Of a stretch of DNA of 64,000 bases, positions 1 to 7,905 are shown piece after piece. Within the stretch, counting starts at the first letter, position 1. Every line of letters starts with the position of its first letter. The DNA is taken from the NCBI GenBank assembly GCA_022827835.1, contig JAJEIO010000054.1:42794-106793 (forward strand), in the 5' to 3' direction. The translations under genes and the position numbers were made by a program. Below the pieces are notes generated by a model that was given only the letters and a program-made list of their open reading frames with translations, was not told the origin of the DNA and searched no databases. Source of the DNA: Candidatus Latescibacterota bacterium. Lineage in GTDB: Bacteria; Latescibacterota; UBA2968; UBA8231.

Positions 1-2
1 CC

Positions 3-617
3 CAAGCGGGCGCGTATGCGGGCTTGGGTGCCTTGTATGTGGAGGAGCGGCGCTACGAGGAGGCCGAGGATCTTTTGCTGCGGGCCGTTGCGCTGCGCCC
101 GTTTTGGGCGCGTCCTCACTACGACTTGGGACAGGTCTATATGCGCTTAGGCGAGCGGGAAAGGGGCCGCGAGGTGTTGGAGCGATTTGCGCGCCTCGAA
201 GAAGAGGAAAAGATGATCAAGAGTTTGGAGTTTACGCTCTTGAGCGAGGCCGAGGATGCGCGCCGACACTACGACTTGGGAGTGCTCTACGGCCAGCGTC
301 GCCAATTCGCCAAGGCCGCTGCCCGCTATCGCCGCGCTCTTGAACTCGACTCGACCTTTGCTGCGGCCTATGTAAACTTAGGCAACATCTATTTGCGCGG
401 GGAGCAATTCGCCGCGGCCCAGCAGCTTTTTGCCCAAGCGCTCGCTGCGGATTCGACCCACGCCAACGCGTACAATAGCCTCGGCAACCTGCACCTGATG
501 CGCCGGGACTTTGCGGCTGCAGAAGCGGCGTTTGCCAGCGCGGTGCGCTTGGCTCCAGATGATCCGGGCTTCCGCGAAAATTTGGAGATCGCTCGGGGGT
601 TGGAGGCGGGGAAATGA
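3..617 (+). CDS. TPR-repeat protein, 5' end outside the window
   Basis: The frame is open from the first bases, so the gene begins upstream and only its C-terminal ~204 residues are present. The visible part is made of tetratricopeptide repeats of about 34 residues, with the usual alternation of small residues and aromatics (for example AYVNLGNIYLRGEQFAAA and AYNSLGNLHLMRRDFAAA). TPR proteins are helical scaffolds for protein-protein contacts; no enzyme domain is visible. It is a close paralogue of the C-terminal half of the TPR lipoprotein at 5053-6255: both have an interrupting segment rich in E and K (LERFARLEEEEKMIKSLE) between two TPR blocks, followed by an LYGQR motif. By analogy it is probably a lipoprotein, but its N-terminus is not visible. 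Confidence 0.85.
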   Translation, partial: QAGAYAGLGALYVEERRYEEAEDLLLRAVALRPFWARPHYDLGQVYMRLGERERGREVLERFARLEEEEKMIKSLEFTLLSEAEDARRHYDLGVLYGQRRQFAKAAARYRRALELDSTFAAAYVNLGNIYLRGEQFAAAQQLFAQALAADSTHANAYNSLGNLHLMRRDFAAAEAAFASAVRLAPDDPGFRENLEIARGLEAGK

Positions 618-624
618 GGGGCTT

Positions 625-649
625 CTTACTATAAATTATTTAAAGTAAG
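625..649. repeat. 25-bp near-perfect AT-rich palindrome
   Basis: The arms CTTACT and AGTAAG enclose TAAAT and ATTTA around a single central T, with one A-A mismatch. It lies 7 bases after the TPR stop and 81 bases before the 3' end of the convergent aminotransferase gene. It could be a bidirectional transcription-stop hairpin or an operator. There is no T-run typical of a rho-independent terminator. Confidence 0.5.
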
Positions 650-730
650 ATATAGTACAAGCTATGTGGATTTGAGCAGATCGCGCTGGCCGGTTGCGGC
701 AGGCGAGTAGGTAGTAGTGCAGAAAGAGGA

Positions 731-2017
731 TTAGGTGGCGGCTAGTTCTTTCATTGCTGCGACGAACATATCCAACTCATAGGGTATTGTGTATATGTTC
801 GGACAAATGCGCACCGCTCCAGGATAACCCGGTGGCACGGTGAAGATCTTGTATTTGTCGTACAGGGCGTTGGTAACGTCCGCGGGATCTTGCCCCTTGA
901 TGCCAACGGTGGAAATGGCGCACGAGCGGTGGGCCTCGCGGGGCGTGTGGACGACGATGTTGGGCACGTCGATCAGGCGATCGACCCAGTAGTTTTTGAT
1001 GTAGCGCAAGCGCGCTTCTTTGCGCTCTAAGCCGATGGTTTGGTTAAAGCGGATAGCCTCGGCCAAGGCCAGTTGCAAGTAAGCCGGATAGGTGCCGATG
1101 TGGGCGAACTTGTGAATCGAGTCGGAGGCGTACCCAGCGTCGCCGAACAACGGCCACACCTTGTCGATGTTTTCTTTTTTAATGTACAGGATGCCCGTGC
1201 CCAGCGGTGCTAACATCCACTTGTGCAAACTCGCGCCGTAGTAATCGCAGTGTAGGTCGGGGATTTTGTCGGCTAGATGGGCAAAGGCATGAGCGCCATC
1301 GACGATGACTTCCACCCCCTGCTCGTGGGCCATGTCGCAGATTTCGCGCACGGGCAGTACTTGGCCGGTTAAATAGACGATGTGGGAGACGAGGATCACT
1401 TTGGTGCGCGGCGTAATGGCCTTTTTGTAGGCCGCGACGATCTCGTCGTTGTCCATGGAGGTGATGGGCAGGTCGAGCACCTTGTTGACTATGCCTTCGC
1501 GGGCGGCGCGCTGCTCAAACGCGACCTTCATGCTGCCGTATTCGTAGGTTCCCCACAGAGCCTCGTCTCCGGGTTGCAGCTTCAGCCCCATGATGACGAT
1601 GTTGAGCGATTCGGTCGTGTTGCGCGTCAGGAGGATTTCTTCGTCCGAGCAACCGGCAAAGCTCGCTAGCAATTGATGCATCTCGCGGGTGTCGTCCACC
1701 AGTTGTCGCCGCATGTAAAACGAGGGGATCTCGTTAATGGCGCGGGCGTTTTTGCACACCTCATCGATCCCGGCTTCGGGTTGCGGACTGAAATATCCGT
1801 TCTCGAAGTTGATAAACTGGGGCGACAAATTGAACGCCCCGCGCACGCTGTACCAGAATTGCTCGTCCAATGCACTGGCCTCTGGAGAGGCTTGGCCGAG
1901 ACGTTCAGTGGCCGCGTGGACCTTTTGCAGGCTGTCGGAGGCCCATATAGATGCAGCCGCCGCGCCGAGCGTGAGGTTGCCCGCCTTTCTAAAAAAGTCC
2001 CTTCTCGAATCTGCCAT
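731..2017 (-). CDS. Tat-exported class V aminotransferase / isopenicillin-N-epimerase-like PLP enzyme
   Basis: A 428-residue fold-type I PLP enzyme of the aminotransferase class V family (cysteine desulfurase, isopenicillin N epimerase and relatives). The N-terminus carries a twin-arginine motif (SRRDFFRKAG) and an Ala-rich hydrophobic stretch, so it should be exported folded with its cofactor. The ATG at 2017 has an SD sequence (GCGGAG) and puts the Tat motif at the usual place; an in-frame start at 2047 adds only ten residues and lacks an SD. VDGAHAFAH is the PLP-ring aspartate region and SLHKWMLAPLG carries the expected Schiff-base lysine. The substrate cannot be read from sequence. The gene stands alone on the minus strand, just downstream of the P-loop-like gene, and could be co-transcribed with it. 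Confidence 0.85.
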   Translation of the reverse strand: MADSRRDFFRKAGNLTLGAAAASIWASDSLQKVHAATERLGQASPEASALDEQFWYSVRGAFNLSPQFINFENGYFSPQPEAGIDEVCKNARAINEIPSFYMRRQLVDDTREMHQLLASFAGCSDEEILLTRNTTESLNIVIMGLKLQPGDEALWGTYEYGSMKVAFEQRAAREGIVNKVLDLPITSMDNDEIVAAYKKAITPRTKVILVSHIVYLTGQVLPVREICDMAHEQGVEVIVDGAHAFAHLADKIPDLHCDYYGASLHKWMLAPLGTGILYIKKENIDKVWPLFGDAGYASDSIHKFAHIGTYPAYLQLALAEAIRFNQTIGLERKEARLRYIKNYWVDRLIDVPNIVVHTPREAHRSCAISTVGIKGQDPADVTNALYDKYKIFTVPPGYPGAVRICPNIYTIPYELDMFVAAMKELAAT

Positions 2018-2056
2018 TTCCGTGCTCCGCGTGTTGAGATTATTCATTAGTAGAAG

Positions 2057-2674
2057 CTAAGGAGCCAAGAGCCGCGTGGCGGCGTCTTCAGGGCTGAGGT
2101 GGGGGATGGAGCGGTTGAGGAAGGTTTCGAGGAGTTGGGCCGGTGTTAGGTCGGTGGTGTCGATGGCGAACTTGCGACTGATCCAAGAGGCCCGCACCTC
2201 TTGCTCGAAACGATCTAGTATTTCTGGAACGTCTTCGGCGGGAACCAATGAGTGTGGGTGCGGGGCTGCGGCCATGCGGGCACGAATTGTTTCGGGCGCG
2301 GCGTATAGGTGGACGAGCAGGGTGTCGTCGGGCATGTCCGGCTCGTATTCGCGGATGTCGATGTCGATGCCCGGGTAGTAATATTTGGGGCCGTACACCT
2401 TTTCCTCGATGTGGAAGCCGCCCAACAAGATGTCTCGGTAGCGGTGCAACAAGCGCACGTGATAGACGATTTGGAACCGCTGGAAGCGCTCCTTAATGGC
2501 CGGCAGCATGTCCAGCATGGCTAGCTGCTCCTCGTCGCTGAGGTGATAGGCGTCGGGGATGGTAAAATGGTCGTCGAGGTGGTGGCTAATTCCGCGACTC
2601 AGTCCCCACTGATGCAACTGATCGATAAGGGTGCTGACGCCTGAGTATTCGCAACCGACGGCAATGACGCGCAT
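2057..2674 (-). CDS. P-loop-like small protein with altered Walker A
   Basis: About 205 residues from the ATG at 2674, chosen because AAAGGA lies 7 bases upstream and because the protein then starts with a beta strand and nucleotide-binding-like loop (MRVIAVGCEYSGVST). The loop resembles Walker A (GxxxxGK[ST]), but the lysine position is Val13 (G7, G12, V13, S14). The open frame continues upstream to 2815, which would run into the promoter of the divergent oxidoreductase. The C-terminal half (LLVHLYAAPETIRARM) resembles the lid and helix region of small kinases, where a short hydrophobic strand precedes an Arg-rich helix. I would call it a nucleotide-kinase-fold protein of unknown substrate, possibly not catalytic. 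Its stop is 39 bases before the aminotransferase start. Confidence 0.7.
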   Translation of the reverse strand: MRVIAVGCEYSGVSTLIDQLHQWGLSRGISHHLDDHFTIPDAYHLSDEEQLAMLDMLPAIKERFQRFQIVYHVRLLHRYRDILLGGFHIEEKVYGPKYYYPGIDIDIREYEPDMPDDTLLVHLYAAPETIRARMAAAPHPHSLVPAEDVPEILDRFEQEVRASWISRKFAIDTTDLTPAQLLETFLNRSIPHLSPEDAATRLLAP

Positions 2675-2835
2675 GAGCATATCCTTTGGAATGTCGTGAA
2701 CCGAGATGAACACTATACTGGCCCCACAATCCCCTGTCAAATTTGTCAACGAAGAACGAGCATAGGAAGACGCAGCACTGTATATTGACGATTGTTTTTT
2801 AGCTTTGGTACTCAACCCTTTGGAAAGGAAATCCC

Positions 2836-3798
2836 ATGGCAGATCTGAAAGTAGCGATCATCGGCTGCGGCGGCCACGCCCAGTCGCACTTCCGCATGAT
2901 TGCCGACGAGCCACGCCTGCGCTTGGTGGGTATTGCCGAGCTGGACGAAGAGCGGCTGCGCAAAAACCAGACCGAATGGGGGCCGGAACGCGCCTTTGCC
3001 GACTATCGGGAGATGCTCGATGTCTGCCAGCCGGACGTGGTGCACGTGGTCACCATGCCCGGCCACTTGCTACCCATTGTGCTCGATTGCTTGGAGCGCG
3101 GGCTGCACACTTCGGTGGAGAAAGCGCCGGGCATGACTGAGGGCGAGACCGCGCAGATGGCGCAAGCGGCCCAGCAGAGCGAGGGCAAGGCGCTGGTGTC
3201 TTTTAACCGGCGTTACTTTCCCCAAGTGCTAGCCGTGCGGCAGCGCATCCAAGCGGCTGGCGGCGCAGTGCATTGCGCTGCCACGTACAATAAGCCGGTG
3301 ACCCTGTTAGGACCGGCGGCCCCCGATCCGGTGATATGCGACGCCATTCACCACGTTGATTTGCTGCGCTGGCTGGCTGGCCGCAGCGCTGAGGAAGCGG
3401 CCATTCCGGTGGAGGCGCAGGGGATGGTGCAAGACGGCGAGAGGCTTGGGTGTCACCGGCACAATGCCGTGGTGCGTTTCGATACGGGCACCTTCGGCAC
3501 CATGATGAGTCACTACGGCGTGGGCTATCGCATTCAGCGGGCCGAAGTTCACGGCGAAGATTTGTCGATTTATCTGGATATGACCCGAGGGCCGCAGGTG
3601 GAGGGTTATGATAAGGGGGAGTCTTTTACTGTAGAGAACGAGGAGATCGAAGCAATGGGCGGGACTGGCTTCAACGAGGTCGTCCACTTTGTCGATTGCA
3701 TTTTAGAGGACAGCACGCCGTGGTCGCACTTGGACGACGCCGTGCATACCATGCGCTTGTGCGAGGCTATTCGCCGGGGGCATCAGGGGGCGTTATAA
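2836..3798 (+). CDS. Gfo/Idh/MocA-family oxidoreductase
   Basis: A 320-residue cytoplasmic NAD(P)-dependent oxidoreductase. It has an N-terminal Rossmann fold with the nucleotide-binding loop IIGCGGHAQSH at residues ~8-18 and a C-terminal alpha/beta dimerisation and substrate domain. The signature EKP, which supplies the lysine at the active site, reads EKAPG here: the lysine is kept and one residue separates it from the proline. DAIHHVDLLRWL is the conserved helix carrying the active-site histidine. Families of this type act on inositols, glucose derivatives and amino-sugars; the substrate is not predictable. An SD (GGAAAGGAA) precedes the ATG. It is transcribed away from the P-loop-like gene across a ~160-bp shared promoter region. 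Confidence 0.88.
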   Translation: MADLKVAIIGCGGHAQSHFRMIADEPRLRLVGIAELDEERLRKNQTEWGPERAFADYREMLDVCQPDVVHVVTMPGHLLPIVLDCLERGLHTSVEKAPGMTEGETAQMAQAAQQSEGKALVSFNRRYFPQVLAVRQRIQAAGGAVHCAATYNKPVTLLGPAAPDPVICDAIHHVDLLRWLAGRSAEEAAIPVEAQGMVQDGERLGCHRHNAVVRFDTGTFGTMMSHYGVGYRIQRAEVHGEDLSIYLDMTRGPQVEGYDKGESFTVENEEIEAMGGTGFNEVVHFVDCILEDSTPWSHLDDAVHTMRLCEAIRRGHQGAL

Positions 3799-3830
3799 AG
3801 GTATTTAGATAACTGACGTTACGCGGTGTC

Positions 3831-4706
3831 CTACTCGTCGACGTCTAACAGGCGTCTGAAGTCTTCAAGGCTGGGTGCCTGTATAGCCGACCGAAACAAC
3901 TGCTTGAGGCGTTGCAAATCCTCGATGCTCCGTATGCGAGCGGCCAATGGGTCGGCCGCGCCCACAGCAAAGCGAATCTCCAGCACATCAAGCAGATCTT
4001 CAACGGCGCGTTCTCGGCTCCCCTGCTCAATGCCCTTTTCTGTGAAATACTGTACTATCGACGATTCGTACATAGTCTCCTCCGCAATGATGGTCCTAAT
4101 CGTTTCTGATTTATACACTAATCCGCTCAAAATCGCAAGATCGACCAGATAACTCGCCTTGAGCGCCTCGTCCATCGGCACTGCCTGCGCCCGGTTGACG
4201 CACTGGCGCAACCATGCTTCGTCATCCACCCCGGCTGGCGGCTGCATCAACGGTGCAAACGGCAGCAAGCCCGCAGACCCCGCGTCAAGAATGTGTTGAC
4301 CGTCTATCTCAATCAGCCGAATCACCTTGTATTGCACCAAGATGCGGAAGCCGTGTTGCTCTTGGAGATAGTACCCCGGATCGGTGCGGCCGGCGTCGGG
4401 ACGCAGGTAGATGACGATGGAAAGGATCGGTAGGCGGTGCTGCTGGATGCCGCGGCCGATATAGCCGACCATGCGGTACGGCATCGGCGGGTCGCTGTCG
4501 GTGGTTTGAAACTCGTGATGGACCAACGCTTCGTCGCCAGCGACGCGCACGCGGATCAGACTATCGGCGCGGTGGGCTTTGACCGTGGGTTGCTCGGTGT
4601 CGATTACGTCGAGCACCTCAAGGTCGTCGTGCTGGAGGGCGAAGCGGGCGAAGTCAGCCGGGTAGGTGTGGATGAGGTGCTTGGAGATGGTATCAAATTC
4701 GGCCAT
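3831..4706 (-). CDS. Rpn-like PD-(D/E)XK nuclease-family protein
   Basis: A 291-residue protein of the Rpn/transposase-like PD-(D/E)XK group (recombination-promoting nuclease family, common in cyanobacteria and other environmental bacteria). The nuclease core is visible as HRADSLIRVRV, then ALVHHEFQT (acidic residue, then E-x-Q replacing the usual E-x-K), then PMPYRMVGYIGR. The C-terminus is charged and helical (EDLLDVLEIRFAV, RIRSIEDLQRLKQL), like the DUF4351-type tail of this family. ATG at 4706 is preferred to the TTG at 4712; neither has a strong SD. It stands alone, with no transposon ends next to it. Related proteins cut DNA and raise RecA-independent recombination; activity here is inferred. 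Confidence 0.75.
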   Translation of the reverse strand: MAEFDTISKHLIHTYPADFARFALQHDDLEVLDVIDTEQPTVKAHRADSLIRVRVAGDEALVHHEFQTTDSDPPMPYRMVGYIGRGIQQHRLPILSIVIYLRPDAGRTDPGYYLQEQHGFRILVQYKVIRLIEIDGQHILDAGSAGLLPFAPLMQPPAGVDDEAWLRQCVNRAQAVPMDEALKASYLVDLAILSGLVYKSETIRTIIAEETMYESSIVQYFTEKGIEQGSRERAVEDLLDVLEIRFAVGAADPLAARIRSIEDLQRLKQLFRSAIQAPSLEDFRRLLDVDE

Positions 4707-5052
4707 AAGCAATGTCTTGGACGGTTAAGACGACGGGACCGGTCCATGGGTGAGCCGACCGCATAAGGTCCGTTTCTAATTGCAATATCCATGCCAAGGC
4801 GGCAGCACAGTGGGGAGGACGGGATGTGCGGGGTTAGACTGTACCGGGCACAACCCATGAATGAGACCTTTAGGGACTAGACCGACCCGGAGGTACAAAA
4901 CGTGAGTCGAGTGCAGACGACAGACACTTCAATCTACTTGAAACCGGCCATGCGGAATCGGCGGGTTGGGTGCCGAAGTGGACACGGAGACGGCGAAGAG
5001 ACATACTTAAACGCAATTAATAGCTAAAATTAAATAATCCTCCACCCTCAAT
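4707..5052. other. 346-bp non-coding stretch
   Basis: No convincing gene in either strand. The right end is AT-rich (after 5011, with several TAAT/TTAA runs) and is the likely promoter region of the TPR lipoprotein gene. It contains one copy of a 38-bp repeat (4976-5013). I see nothing else in it. Confidence 0.6.
4976..5013 (+). repeat. 38-bp dispersed repeat, copy 1
   Basis: Matches 20638-20675 at 34 of 38 positions in the same orientation. The core is AAGTGGACA followed 3' by CATACTTAAACG. Each copy lies upstream of a plus-strand gene (40 bp here, ~100 bp at copy 2). It could be a transposon-end remnant or a shared regulatory element. Confidence 0.7.
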
Positions 5053-6255
5053 ATGCCCCTACTCTGCTACCTGTCTCTCCTAGCCCTAGTCGCCTGTCAG
5101 GACCCTCCCAACGACCGCCAACCGCGCCCAACCGATGCGGCACCTGTAAGTCGCTTGCACCAAGGCCCCTATGCCGCCGCCATAGAAGCCGCGAAGCGCG
5201 CTGTAGAACGCGATGCCAATTCTGCGGTAGCCCACCGCAGTCTGGCCGATGCCTATGCACGCGACAACAAGCTGACCGAGGCCCTAGGAGCCTACAAACA
5301 GGCCATCGTGCTGCAACCTGATTACGCCAAGGCGCAAACCGAACTGGCCATTGTGCTGACCCGTCTCAATCGCCACGCCGAGGCCCTCGCCCTGTTAGAG
5401 GAGGTCACGCGCGCGACCCCGGATTACGCTTGGGCGCAGATGGCGCTCGGGCTGCTGTACTTTCGCCAAGCCCAGTACGAGCAGGCCGTTGCCGCGTATG
5501 GCCGCGCCGTCGCCCTGCAAGACGACTACAGCGAGGCATGGTACAACCTCGGCGAGGCCCATCTCAAGCTCAATGACTACGCCGCGGCCGAAGCGGCGTA
5601 CGCCCGTGCCATAGCCGCCGATTCGACCGTGGCCAAGTACCACCACGGCCTCGGCACGGCCTTGTACAAGCGCCGCGAGTACGCCGCGGCCATCGTTGAA
5701 TTGCAGCGCGCCGTGGCGCTCGATTCGCTGTTTGCGCGGGCCCGCTTCAATCTCGGCAATGCCCTGTTGCGCAGTGGCCAGCAAGAGGAAGGACGACGCC
5801 AATTGGCTCTGTACAACGAACTGGAAAAGCAGGAAAAGCTCCTCATCGGCCTGCGCACTACTTTGGCTCGGACGCCCGATCAGGCCGAGCTGTACCACAA
5901 GATAGGTGCGCTATACGGCCAGCGCGGACAATACAAAGAAGCGCGCCTGTACTATTTACAGGCCCTGGACCGCAATCCCAATTTCGCACCCTCGTACCAC
6001 AACTTGGGTAACCTCTATTTGCGCCGCCGCCAAGTGGTCGAGGCCATGTCCCTGTTCCGCCAAGCCCTGCGCGCTGACTCCACGTATGTGCTCGCGCATC
6101 TCGCGCTTGGCAATGCGCTGATGATGCAAGAAGCATTTGCCCAAGCGTTGACGAGCTATGAGCGGGGCTTGCGCTTTGAGCCGGACAATGCCCGCTTACA
6201 GCGCGGCGCAGCCCTCGCCCGCAAGTTCAACGCCGCAAGCCAAACGCAGGATTAG
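5053..6255 (+). CDS. TPR-repeat lipoprotein
   Basis: A 400-residue exported lipoprotein. The N-terminus is a short hydrophobic signal with a lipobox (LALVAC, Cys15), followed by a Pro-rich linker. About ten TPR units fill residues ~40-395, in two blocks split by an E/K-rich spacer near residue 260 (LYNELEKQEKLLIGL). The motif recurs as AYARDNKLTEALGAYKQA, AWYNLGEAHLKLNDYAAA and SYHNLGNLYLRRRQ. It should sit on the periplasmic face of a membrane as a protein scaffold. It leads a plus-strand run (TPR, CRTAC1, PpiC) and its stop lies 2 bases before the GTG start of the next gene, so the genes are probably translationally coupled. It is paralogous to the TPR genes at 3-617 and 39365-40432. Confidence 0.88.
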   Translation: MPLLCYLSLLALVACQDPPNDRQPRPTDAAPVSRLHQGPYAAAIEAAKRAVERDANSAVAHRSLADAYARDNKLTEALGAYKQAIVLQPDYAKAQTELAIVLTRLNRHAEALALLEEVTRATPDYAWAQMALGLLYFRQAQYEQAVAAYGRAVALQDDYSEAWYNLGEAHLKLNDYAAAEAAYARAIAADSTVAKYHHGLGTALYKRREYAAAIVELQRAVALDSLFARARFNLGNALLRSGQQEEGRRQLALYNELEKQEKLLIGLRTTLARTPDQAELYHKIGALYGQRGQYKEARLYYLQALDRNPNFAPSYHNLGNLYLRRRQVVEAMSLFRQALRADSTYVLAHLALGNALMMQEAFAQALTSYERGLRFEPDNARLQRGAALARKFNAASQTQD

Positions 6256-6257
6256 CC

Positions 6258-7889
6258 GTGGTCTTGCTACTCATCGCATTGGTGGCTGCCAGCGTCAGCG
6301 CCCAATCCGCTCCCCACTTCGTCGAGGTGACACGCGCCGCGGGCATTGACTTCCGCTATGTAAACGGTGCGAGCGGCCGGAAGTACATGCCCGAAGCCAT
6401 CGGCTCGGGCGCGGCGTTCTTCGACGCCGATGGGGACGGCTTGCTCGACCTGTACATCGTCAATGGCACAGCCCTGCCAGGCTATGACGGTCCGCCCGGT
6501 ACCAATGCTCACTACCGCAATGAAGGCGACGGCACTTTCGCGGATGTTACGGAGGCGACGCGCACCGGCGATGCAGGGTACGGTATGGGAGCTGCGGTCG
6601 GCGATGTAGATAATGACGGCAGCCCCGATCTGTACGTGACGAACTACGGACCCAATGTCTTCTACCACAATGAGGGCCGTGGCCACGTCTTTGACGATGT
6701 GACGGATCGGACCGGCCTCGGCGACCCGGGTTGGGGATCGCATGCGGCCTTTGCCGACTACGACCGCGATGGCGACTTGGATCTCTACGTGGCCAATTAC
6801 ATGGAGTTCGATTTGGACGCGAACAAGGAGTGCTTTACAGGCGCGGCGCGCTCGATCTGCGGTCCCCTCGCGTACCCCGGCCAATCTGGAGTGCTCTATC
6901 GCAACGACGGCGATCTCGCGTTTGCCAATGCGACGCGCACGGCGGGCTTGTTCAGCAATGAGGGCCGGCAACTGGCTGCGGTGTTTGGCGATTGCGACGA
7001 CGATGGCGACCCGGATCTATTCATTGCCAACGATCGGCAGCCCAATTTTCTCTTCCTCAACAACGGCGACGGCACCTTTGCAGAGCACGGCATCATTGCC
7101 GGGGTGGCGTACAACGAGGAGGGGTACGCTGAGTCGGCTATGGGCGCGGACTTTGGCGACTACGATAACGACGGCCGGCTCGACATTATCTTGGCCACCT
7201 TTCAGTGGCTGCCCAATACGCTCTATCACAACGACGGTGGGGGGTTTTTCAGCGACCTGACGTTTGTCGCTCATCTCGGCGCGCCGAGCGTGCCCTACTT
7301 GGGCATGGCTGCGGTCTTTTTCGACAGCGACAACGACGGTTTCCTCGATGTTTTTGTTACCAACGGTCATCTCGATGAAAACGTGCGCGAGTTCGACCCG
7401 GACACGACCTATCCGCAGCAAAACCAGTTATTCCGCAATCAGGGCGATGGCACCTTTGCCGACGTGAGCAACACTAGCGGTCCAGGGATGCTCGTCGAGC
7501 GCGTTAGCCACGGTGCCGCTTTGGGCGATTACGACAACGACGGCGACGTCGATATCTTCGTGTCGGATTCGGACGCGCCCCACTGCACGTTGTTGCGCAA
7601 CGACCACAGCGGTCATAATTACCTGACGGTCAAAGCTGTAGGCACCCAAAGCAATCGCGACGGGCTCGGCACCGAAATTCGGGCCGTGGCGGGCGACCTC
7701 GTGCAAAAGCGCGAAATTCGCCGCAGCTACGGATACATGGGCAGCAGCGACGTGCGCTTAACGCTGGGTTTGAGCCGCCATACTCAAGTAGATTCACTGC
7801 AAGTTTTTTGGCCCAGCGGCGCAGTGCAGACCCTCTTAAACGTGGCGGCCAATCAACACATTGTCATTGAGGAAACTACAAAAAAATAA
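6258..7889 (+). CDS. CRTAC1/UnbV-type FG-GAP (VCBS) repeat secreted protein
   Basis: A 543-residue secreted protein with a GTG start and signal peptide (LLLIALVAASVSAQ). Seven FG-GAP/VCBS blades carry Ca-binding loops of the DxDxDGxxD type (DADGDGLLD, DVDNDGSPD, DYDRDGDLD, DCDDDGDPD, DYDNDGRLD, DSDNDGFLD, DYDNDGDVD), predicting a seven-bladed propeller. The last ~75 residues are the ASPIC/UnbV domain (NYLTVKAVGTQSNRDGLGT through VFWPSG). Proteins with this order are called CRTAC1-like and are usually extracellular; their substrates are mostly unknown. It is often next to TPR genes in environmental bacteria, as here. Spacing to the TPR stop is 2 bases, so they are likely one operon. Confidence 0.92.
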   Translation: MVLLLIALVAASVSAQSAPHFVEVTRAAGIDFRYVNGASGRKYMPEAIGSGAAFFDADGDGLLDLYIVNGTALPGYDGPPGTNAHYRNEGDGTFADVTEATRTGDAGYGMGAAVGDVDNDGSPDLYVTNYGPNVFYHNEGRGHVFDDVTDRTGLGDPGWGSHAAFADYDRDGDLDLYVANYMEFDLDANKECFTGAARSICGPLAYPGQSGVLYRNDGDLAFANATRTAGLFSNEGRQLAAVFGDCDDDGDPDLFIANDRQPNFLFLNNGDGTFAEHGIIAGVAYNEEGYAESAMGADFGDYDNDGRLDIILATFQWLPNTLYHNDGGGFFSDLTFVAHLGAPSVPYLGMAAVFFDSDNDGFLDVFVTNGHLDENVREFDPDTTYPQQNQLFRNQGDGTFADVSNTSGPGMLVERVSHGAALGDYDNDGDVDIFVSDSDAPHCTLLRNDHSGHNYLTVKAVGTQSNRDGLGTEIRAVAGDLVQKREIRRSYGYMGSSDVRLTLGLSRHTQVDSLQVFWPSGAVQTLLNVAANQHIVIEETTKK

Positions 7890-7905
7890 CGGAGAAATTT
7901 GTCGT

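Noticed and set aside
2675..2815. N-terminal extension of the P-loop-like protein to 252 residues
   Set aside because: The longer frame runs across the shared promoter region of the divergent oxidoreductase; the ATG at 2674 has the better SD.
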